A stretch of 51,728 bases of DNA, taken from Candolleomyces eurysporus. Lineage: Eukaryota > Basidiomycota > Agaricomycetes > Agaricales > Psathyrellaceae. The position numbers and the translations under genes were made by a program. The notes beneath the pieces were generated by a model. It saw only the letters and a program-made list of their open reading frames with translations. It made no database searches and had not been told where the DNA came from. The number at the start of each line of letters is the position of its first letter. Within the stretch, counting starts at the first letter, position 1. Positions 45,056-51,728 of this stretch are shown here, piece after piece. Location: assembly GCA_027579435.1 (NCBI GenBank), contig JANBPK010001237.1, positions 1-51,728 on the forward strand, read 5' to 3'.

Positions 45056-46056
45056 ATGCCGTTTTTTCTGGGGAACCAATACTATGCTAGTGACATCCCC
45101 AGATGTATGCACCCACGTCAGTTTTCGCATAATGTTAATGACATATGCAGACTGGAAGGTCATATCAATGGTCTGTGTCAGACAGTCCAGAGGAATGTCG
45201 CATCATTGGCTGGTATTAGAGACTTGTTATCGTTGCGTAATGTGAATCCACGGGAGAATTCAAGTTCTAACCCGAGGAATCCGTTACCAAGATGGTTGTC
45301 TACTCATAGACGGATGGTTCAAGTTCCGAGGCCTCTAAAGCCTCGGGTACTTGTACCCCAGGGTCCTGACGTGCCAAGCTTATCTTCCTGTTTCATACAA
45401 TGTGATTGTGGGATCTTCTTTCTTTTCCCGTCCTGTCCTGTCCTGAAGGCAATAGAGGCCTCAGAACATGCCGCATGAAGCAACAGCCCGCTGACCACAA
45501 GTTAATCAAGATCAATCAGATCGTGACAACGCAGCTGACTCGGTTAGAGGTCCTCCATATAATCCACCTGTCTGCTCTGGACGTGGCAGAGGTAATGGAA
45601 TCCTTAACTGAGGAACACATTATCAAGCATCTACTACAATTGAGCAGGCCAGATCTGGCCCTAGCTCAATGGGTAATCGAAAACAAATGGAGCCTAGAAC
45701 CTCAGGTAATCCAATTGTCATCAATGAACCAGTAGATACCCAGAATCCTGGACCACCTTCCATAGCTAATCACTGGGAAGGAATGGTTCCTGAGAATATT
45801 GGTCATGCTTTGGCCAGACACTTCTCAGCAGGTTCTGGACAGAGAAGAACTCCTTCTCCTCTGGAGGGATATGTCGTCCCTCAGAGAAGATGAGTTGATA
45901 CTCCTAGGCCAACCCCTAGGGTACAAACTCCACTCTCTGAACCTGGAGGACCCCATTCTCCCGAATCCAGCTCGGATAAAGAGAACCAATCATTGCAGGA
46001 ACTGAATGACAAGTTCCAGGATGGATCTGATCTATCCCAGAAGCTTTAGACCATAA
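45056..46056 (+). pseudogene. Stop-interrupted ORF cluster of unknown family
   Basis: Plus-strand frames follow one another closely: 45056-45478, 45478-45735 (RLEVLHIIHLSALDVAEVM), then 45669-45893, which continues after a TGA in the same frame to 46047 with Pro/Ser-rich text ending LNDKFQDGSDLSQKL. The last part resembles the disordered N-terminal region of a retroelement Gag-like or mobile-element protein, but no diagnostic motif is present. Confidence 0.35.
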
Positions 46057-46194
46057 AGATCCTTCCAGACCATTAGGTAACATGGCAGCATGGTAACTGT
46101 GGCTGGAAGTATGGGTAAAGCTTGCTAAGCCACATATCATAGTTGCAACACACTATTATATACATCTTATCTGCTGTGACAAAACAAGGGTTAG

Positions 46195-46450
46195 ATACAT
46201 CTCAGCTGCTGCAGCTGCTCTGAGGAGGGAAGTGTATGCTTTACTCTGCAGCTGCTCTGGAAGTATTAGCAGGTGATTGACACTGCAGCTGCAGTGCATT
46301 CCAAGCATGAGGAAAGGAGAGCAGATGCAAAATGCCGGGGTCAAAGATACCTGGCAGCTGCTGCCNNAAGAAGCAGGGGACAGNCAGAGCAGATGCAAAA
46401 TGCCGGGGTCAAAGATACCCAGCAGCTGCCTGGAGAAACAGCGGAGGGGT
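46195..46450 (+). repeat. Short tandem duplication with CAGCTGC-rich flanks
   Basis: GCAGATGCAAAATGCCGGGG with the following TCAAAGATACC occurs at 46321-46350 and again at 46390-46420. Both are followed by a variant of CAGCTGCTGCC. Several further CAGCTGC words lie between 46195 and 46300. Three Ns (46366, 46367, 46384) sit in the repeat, consistent with assembly trouble. Confidence 0.7.
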
Positions 46451-46639
46451 GAGGCTGCAAAAATGGAGGGTTGGAGATACATTGCCGTTGCTGAATGGAG
46501 AAGAGCAAGAGGTACGGAAATTAAAATCTCATGGTTTTTGACAGCTCCGTGAATGCTAGTTTCTGATGTCCAGCTATTGCCAATCTATCAGCGCATTCAC
46601 CATGGCAGCTCCGGTAAAAGCCATAATAAGGCAATGCAC

Positions 46640-47570
46640 TGGGATGGGATAATGGAGTGTTGATACCATGTCCAGATCTGGCAATCCCTAATTTCTCAAA
46701 GCATGCACACTCCGGGCATTTTTCCAAAGATAGAGCCAGGGCATAAAGCCTGTGGCATCACCTGTATATGTCAAATACCTATTGTGTTCCCGGGTTCCCA
46801 GATATGGAACATGAAACCTGTACAATAATAACAGTGTATGATGGAGAATCCCTGGAGTAGACACCATCATCCAGATCTCGCAATACATGGTCAAATGGCA
46901 AGCTTACCTGCACCATTCCTAGTGCTCCCAGCTATGGAGCCAGTGAAATATATGCACAAGTGGCAAGGGTTGCTTTCATACTCCGGGCATTCCCAGGCAT
47001 GGACAAACCATTCATTGAGCTGGTGGAAATGGCTCACGAGTGGCTGCTCCAGTTCAAAGATGGAAGAGCCCATGATTGGGAATCTCAAGTGTGCCAGGTC
47101 TCGCAATACATGTTTAAAAGATGGAGCAATTCAGGACACAGAATAACTTGGAGTGGATCGTTACCTGAATCTGGAAATTTAGACTTCTGTTTTGCACTTG
47201 TACCAATTCTTGTGATGTGACTCGCAGTTTTTAGCACTATCTGCATGCCATGGACATTGAAGATTGTAAGACCATTGATCAGATGCTCGGGCCTTGCAAG
47301 AATCAGGCTCGACTTTCAATCAGAAGCTCTGGTTTTTGATTGGGAATCTTTTGGTGCTCCCGGGTATGGAGCCAGTGGAACCCAGGTAGCAATATTCAAT
47401 GGAGAACGTCCAGAGTGTAGATAGCATGGCCGAGATCTAGCAATGCACATTCCCGGTGGTCCCGGGTATGAAGCCAGTGAAACCCATGCTAACATGTTGA
47501 CACGGTAACGGTGGACAATCCCCGGAGTGTCAAGCATCACCAGGTCTGGCAATACATGGTCTCAATATTG
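46640..47570 (+). repeat. Diverged tandem array, unit of roughly 110-130 bases
   Basis: Two boxes recur in order: one like CCCGGGTATGGAGCCAGTG (46797, 46926, 47357, 47459) and one like CCAGATCTGGCAATACATGG (46672, 46868, 47100, 47430, 47538), often with a GGAGAATCCCCGGAGT-like link between them. Spacing is irregular and copies are old. No open frame runs through, so it is non-coding repeat DNA. Confidence 0.7.
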
Positions 47571-48096
47571 ACCGCTGTCCGGAGAGCGCGCTCTTGGTCA
47601 CTTGGCCTCCCTGGCTAGGCACTCAGTGATGCTCGCCGCTCACCTGAGCGCAGTATTAAATTTATCACACCGAGGTATAGTGAAGCACTGCAAAGCTGTT
47701 TAAATCCATCTGTATAAGCTCTGCTAGTAAAGTTTCAGTGGTGGCAGAAGGGGGCCAGACACATGCAATGCAAATTTGAATTTGCCTAGCTTGAACATTT
47801 GTACTGCAGATTGTAGACAAAGTCAACCCTTGCATTTGGTTTGCTTAAAATGTGCTCTTTACACAAACACATCAAAAACCAGAGTGATAGTGCACCACCA
47901 GGTGCCCTCTTCATCCAACAAGTAGAAAAATAATCTTTTGTGCATAATAAATGTCTTGCACCGCTGTATGTACATTGCCATAGAGTCCGGACATCAGTAA
48001 ACACATCGTGTGATTAGGATAAGCATACATTAAAACTCCCAGGAGGCTGGAACGGGTCTCCACCCTTCACTCTCACCTCGTCCACCATCTATCACA
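47571..48096. other. Intergenic upstream of the kinase-like gene
   Basis: No gene seen. This presumably holds the promoter of the gene at 48097; no TATA box was recognised. Confidence 0.4.
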
Positions 48097-49868
48097 ATGT
48101 TCGATGTCTCCACCCCCCGCAAGCTCGCCGCTGAATCGGCTCGACAAAAGGTCATCCCAGCTCTAGGAAGCCGAGGACCTGAAACTCCCTCTTCCCACAG
48201 GTCTAAAGCTGCTCAACATTTGCTTGACACCACAAAAATCACGATGCACGCGTGGGATTACCCGGGTCCTCCCGCATCCTTCTTAGACTACACGTGGAAT
48301 TGCAATTGGGGAGATGTGCAGCAGTTCTTCGGAGGTCTGACTCGGGAAGATCCGTGCCCTATGAAGGAGACCCCGGTCCTGGAACACATTATCGTGCCCG
48401 TGCTGATGGGCGCAAAGCACACATTCCGCAACGCCTTTGGTGTTGGCACAATCGAGGGGAACCTGATGGTCACCAGGGAAGCAAAAACCGAGTCCAAAAC
48501 TGCTCCCGACATCTCACTCCACCAAGGCAAAAAGAATTCTGAGGACCTTTGGGAACCGGATGGAGAAAGCCAGTCATTTATGGAGGGGAAGGGGCCCTTG
48601 GCAGCATGGGACGATGCATTGAATGAAGGCCTGGACGCCTTCTTGGGGAAAGTGATCGAGGAATATTTGCTCTCAGATGAGGATTATAACGAGATGGCTC
48701 TCAAGATTCTCGGCCAAGTGAGTGAAATTTTGTCTTTCTTGCAAATAATCTTACCGGACTATGACAGGTACTTGAGGCGTGTTCCAGATCTCAGCTCAAG
48801 TTCGGCTCCCTCATCGCTCCACCTTTCCTCTTTCGTCCAATCTGCTTCATCGAATTACCCGGCCAGTCCGAAGCACATGCCTTCCTGGCTCCAAATCGCA
48901 TCAACTCCGACATAACGGATTTTAGAGACCAGAGCGTATGGGAAGACTTCTTCTGCGAAGCGATATGGTTTGCCTTCTGTGTTTGGGTCAAGGGATTGGA
49001 AGACACTCAGGAAGCGATGGAACAGCACCATATGTGGGATGAGTGGAAGGATAATGTTGAGAGAACCCTTCGCCCAGATGAGAGTAGGATCCTCGGTCTT
49101 CAAGTTCCTCAGCAATCACGATTCCTCAAGTCAATCCTCAGGCCCATCAACACCATTATCCGGCACTCTCTCTCCTTTTCATTCGGCCTCTTTGGACCTC
49201 ACCTTCCATTTAAATTCATCAAATCGTTCACTACAAACCAAGTCCAGGTTTCATCACAGGTTAATTCGTGAGTGGCTTTCACACAGCTGTGTACGTACTC
49301 TAAAAATGTCTTACAGAAGCAACTGGACATCTTTTCTTCATGCCTCTCTCCCTCCCGACTCCATCATGTATCGGGATTTCGCAATATTGTGCATCTATCA
49401 TCGATGGGGGTTTGTGGTCAAGTATGCCTTCGAGGAGAGTGGATTCGGGAGGGAGCTCAAGGCCTTGCAAGGCCTCACATTGATGGAGCACTTTCCTTCT
49501 TTGATTGCTCATGGCACAACTGTTGCCAGGCCCCGGGCATCCTCCATCCCTTTCCTTGTGATGACATATCATGGGGAACCCCTCAAAGAATTTGATCAGT
49601 CCATTGTGTGAGTTGATTCTTATTCACTTTGAAATTTTGGCTGACAAACAAATGCAGCCACCTCGTCTATAGCACCATCATCAAACCGATGCATGAGCTT
49701 GGCTGGCATCATCACGACATCAAACCCGACAATGTCTTGATTGATGTCCATGGCAAGCTCACCATCATTGACTTCAACCTCGCAATGCCTGTCAATGAGT
49801 GTAAGCAACGCCTTTGTCCGGACTTGTTGTTTTTGAAGAAGTGGGGGATCAATGTGATTGAGCATTAG
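48097..49868 (+). CDS. Protein-kinase-like protein with short C-lobe, 540 aa
   Basis: Exons by eye: 48097-48717, 48768-49267, 49317-49607, 49658-49868, in frame to TAG. The first 390 residues match no family I know. Then come kinase landmarks: VVK near residue 407 (beta-3 Lys), FGRELKAL (alpha-C Glu), FLVMTYHGEPL (hinge), HHDIKPDNVLI near 488 (HRD position is HHD) and IIDFNLA near 509 (DFG position is DFN). Lys, Asp and Asn needed for phosphotransfer are kept. Only about 30 residues follow DFN, whereas a usual kinase has over 100 more, so the C-lobe is truncated, or a GTAAGC at 49801 begins an intron leading to exons I could not find. Substrate unknown. Confidence 0.72.
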
Positions 49869-50394
49869 TCTGTTTTCACGTTGGCCACCCTTAGAGGTGA
49901 TGGACATTCATCAAAAATGAACATCACGTGTAACGTTGATGAAGACCAAACAAACCCGACACGTCCGTTAATTGGCGCGATTGGTTCTGATGAGTCGCCC
50001 CTAAAATCGTATCATAGAGACCACAGCCTACCATGGCGCACTGGACGGTTCGAAGTTGGGAGTGCAGGGAACTGGTTAAACATTGGTGGTGGACTCGATC
50101 TGGTACCCGCATTGCTAAGCGAAATAAACAAACCGCATTTGGGCATGAGGCCCCCATCCATTTTGAGTAATATTGCCCTAATTTGGGACGAATGCTCATC
50201 ACCTCTAAGGTGGGCGCGCGTGAAATCAGACTACTGATGAATGTGTTCTTACTAAAGTAACGACACGCAGAAATCGTCAGTCTGGCTACGGGAGACTAAT
50301 TGAGCATTAGGCCGTCTTTCCATGTTTTTACGATATTGCCTTACATTTTACTTTATGTTTTAATGCCATGTGGCTTTGTGGATTCCAAACCCTG
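49869..50394. other. Intergenic, no gene seen
   Basis: An open frame at 49881-50237 has no kinase or other recognised character and does not continue the upstream gene. Confidence 0.4.
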
Positions 50395-51090
50395 GAGGAT
50401 GCTTGAAAAAACTCAAGCCTCTGATAATTAAAAGGCCGGAGTCTCTGATTTTTGAAAGGCCCGAGCATCTGATCAATAATTGTCCTGGAATATTCAATGT
50501 CCATGGGACGCAGAAGCGGTGGTGAAAAGAGGCATCACAAAAACTGGTCTCGAGTGCAGAAGAGAATTCCATGGATTTCCAGTATTGATCCACTGTTATA
50601 TTCCCGGTCATTCGCAAGTCACGAGCTGTTCCATCTTTCATGGCAAGACCCGGACAGCACCACTAAGATTCTCAACCAAAAAACTGAGCCTCTGATAATC
50701 AAAAAGCCGGAGCCTTACAATAAAAAANGCCGGAGCTTTATAATAGAAAGACCGGAGCTTTGATAATAAAAAAACCGGAGCCTCTGATAATCAAAAAACC
50801 GGAGCCTCTGATAATCAAAAAACCGGAGCCTTGGCAATGGAAAGACCGGAGCCTCTGATAATTGAAATGCCGGAGCCTCTGACAATCGAAAGGCCAGAGC
50901 CTTACAATAAAAAACCGGAGCCTTATAATTGAAAGACCGGAGCCTCTGATGATCGAAAGACCGGAGTCTTTGATTCTTGAAAGTCGGTCTTCTGATTCTT
51001 GAGGGCCCGAGCATCTAATCAATTGCAATCTTCAATGTCGCATAGAGTAGAGGTGGTAGTCACATCACAAAATGGCCCAAATGCAGAACA
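50395..51090 (+). repeat. Minisatellite of about 24-bp units between duplicated flanks
   Basis: Between about 50676 and 51000 the unit ACCGGAGCCTCTGATAATCA, with A-rich linker, is repeated about a dozen times with substitutions (GCCTTACAATAA, GCTTTATAATAG variants). Two or three units also stand at 50400-50470. Both blocks end in a matching sequence: GGCCCGAGCATCTGATCAAT (50458) and GGCCCGAGCATCTAATCAAT (51004), followed by TTCAATGTC and later CATCACAAAA in each. So the array and its right flank are themselves duplicated. An N lies at 50728. Confidence 0.85.
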
Positions 51091-51136
51091 GAAGTACATT
51101 ATCAAGAAATAGTAATTTTACATTGAGAAAGTGCAG

Positions 51137-51728
51137 TTAGTTGTTGAGGACTCCACCATTATAATCAACACGCTGGTGTATGTCCGGGTTGTAGGCTTGA
51201 GGAATAGAGAGGTCAGTGCTAAGATCTACGAGACCCAGGCAGACAGCAGCGGCACGGAGTGTATCTGCGTGATGATCGAGAACATAAAGGGTGGAGCTGA
51301 GTTCCTCCAGAAATAGGGTCAGCCTTCTATACTCCGCTTCCTCATCGAAAGTCTCACTAAGTCTTTCAGTCAGCGAGTGTAGGTCTTAATAAAAATAAAA
51401 AGCTCACTGTGCTTCCTGAAGGACCTCTGAACGCACCTGCTGCATTTCAAAGCTCTGAAATGCAGCCACCTGGGCATCTATATCCATCTCAGCCTCGGGG
51501 ATTCCAGCTTCTCCCCAATTAAGGGGATCAACCCATTTGCCTTTGTGTATGGCACTGGGCCCCGGAGACCCCGGAGTGGAGGAGTATTCCCGGGCAGGTG
51601 AGGCTGGAGCACTAAATCGGAAGTCATCGGCCTGAGCAGGCGAGGTGGGAGCGCTAAATTGGAAGTCGTTGGCCTGAGCAGGCGAGGTGGGAGCGCTAAA
51701 TTGGAAGTCGTTGGCCTGAGCAGGCGAG
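51137..51728 (-). CDS. 3' part of a gene with a 14-residue tandem repeat (5'-partial at window edge)
   Basis: Minus strand. Exon 51408-51728 (continuing off the edge) encodes repeats of SAPTSPAQANDFQF, then KGKWVDPLNWGEAGIPEAEMDIDAQ; a 45-base intron 51363-51407 (GTGAGC..CTGAAAG with a GCTGAC branch site) joins to 51137-51362. That exon reads on cleanly (LSETFDEEAEYRRLTLFLEEL.., AAAVCLGLVDLSTD) to TAA at 51139-51137. The tail looks helical and hydrophilic. No family is recognised. Without splicing the frame would stop at TGA just past the donor. The repeat part is probably disordered. Confidence 0.6.
51599..51728. repeat. 42-bp in-frame tandem repeat
   Basis: Units of 42 bases, three visible: one diverged (51599-51640) and two near-identical ones up to the window end. 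Forty-two is a multiple of three, so copy changes keep the reading frame of the minus-strand gene. Confidence 0.85.

Noticed and set aside
46100..47600. Intact LTR retrotransposon
   Set aside because: No paired LTRs, primer-binding site, protease or reverse transcriptase motifs were seen.
50676..51000. CRISPR array
   Set aside because: Units are head-to-tail with no unique spacers, and the host is a eukaryote.

Overview
This is nuclear DNA of a filamentous fungus, most likely a mushroom-forming basidiomycete (Agaricomycetes). The grounds are genes split by many 45-90 base introns with GTRNGY donors and CTRAY branch points, tRNA genes with short introns at position 37/38, a CAP59-type (GT69) glycosyltransferase gene, and expansions of F-box proteins and a NACHT NTPase of the Agaricomycete kind. 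No bacterial, organellar or viral content was seen.

Layout. 1-9822 looks like stable core genome: the 3' part of an FHA-domain gene (minus), tRNA-Pro(AGG) with a decayed second copy, tRNA-Ala(CGC), then a divergent pair of membrane-anchored SGNH hydrolase-like (minus) and GT69 glycosyltransferase (plus) genes. 10673-24704 is an accessory F-box block: two tandem copies of one F-box/LRR-like gene (called Q1 and Q2 here, minus) and three copies of a second F-box gene (P1-P3, plus). P1 is broken. A mosaic scrap between Q1 and Q2 contains a piece of the GT69 gene and a piece of a P gene. A 5'-truncated unknown gene (X, minus) ends the block. 24953-35388 is a large inverted duplication: F-box gene A and carboxylesterase A (plus) face carboxylesterase B and F-box gene B (minus) across a 0.9 kb centre. 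36300-37770 holds scrambled relics of a fourth P gene and of X.

38.2-40.5 kb is poorly resolved. 40698-43543 encodes a NACHT NTPase (NLR-like) whose post-NACHT region is internally duplicated and which lacks C-terminal repeats. 45.0-47.6 kb holds stop-interrupted ORFs and a diverged tandem array. 48097-49868 encodes a kinase-like protein with a short C-lobe. 50.4-51.0 kb is a minisatellite of roughly 24-bp units. A minus-strand gene with a 42-bp in-frame tandem repeat runs off the right edge.

How the genes may relate. The SGNH/GT69 pair probably acts on extracellular or cell-wall glycans in the secretory pathway. The F-box proteins would be substrate adaptors of SCF ubiquitin ligases, and with the NLR they form a fast-evolving accessory neighbourhood shaped by tandem, inverted and fragmentary duplication. 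Exon boundaries were worked out by eye from splice signals, reading frame and comparison between copies. Single N bases next to homopolymer runs mark likely sequencing indels.
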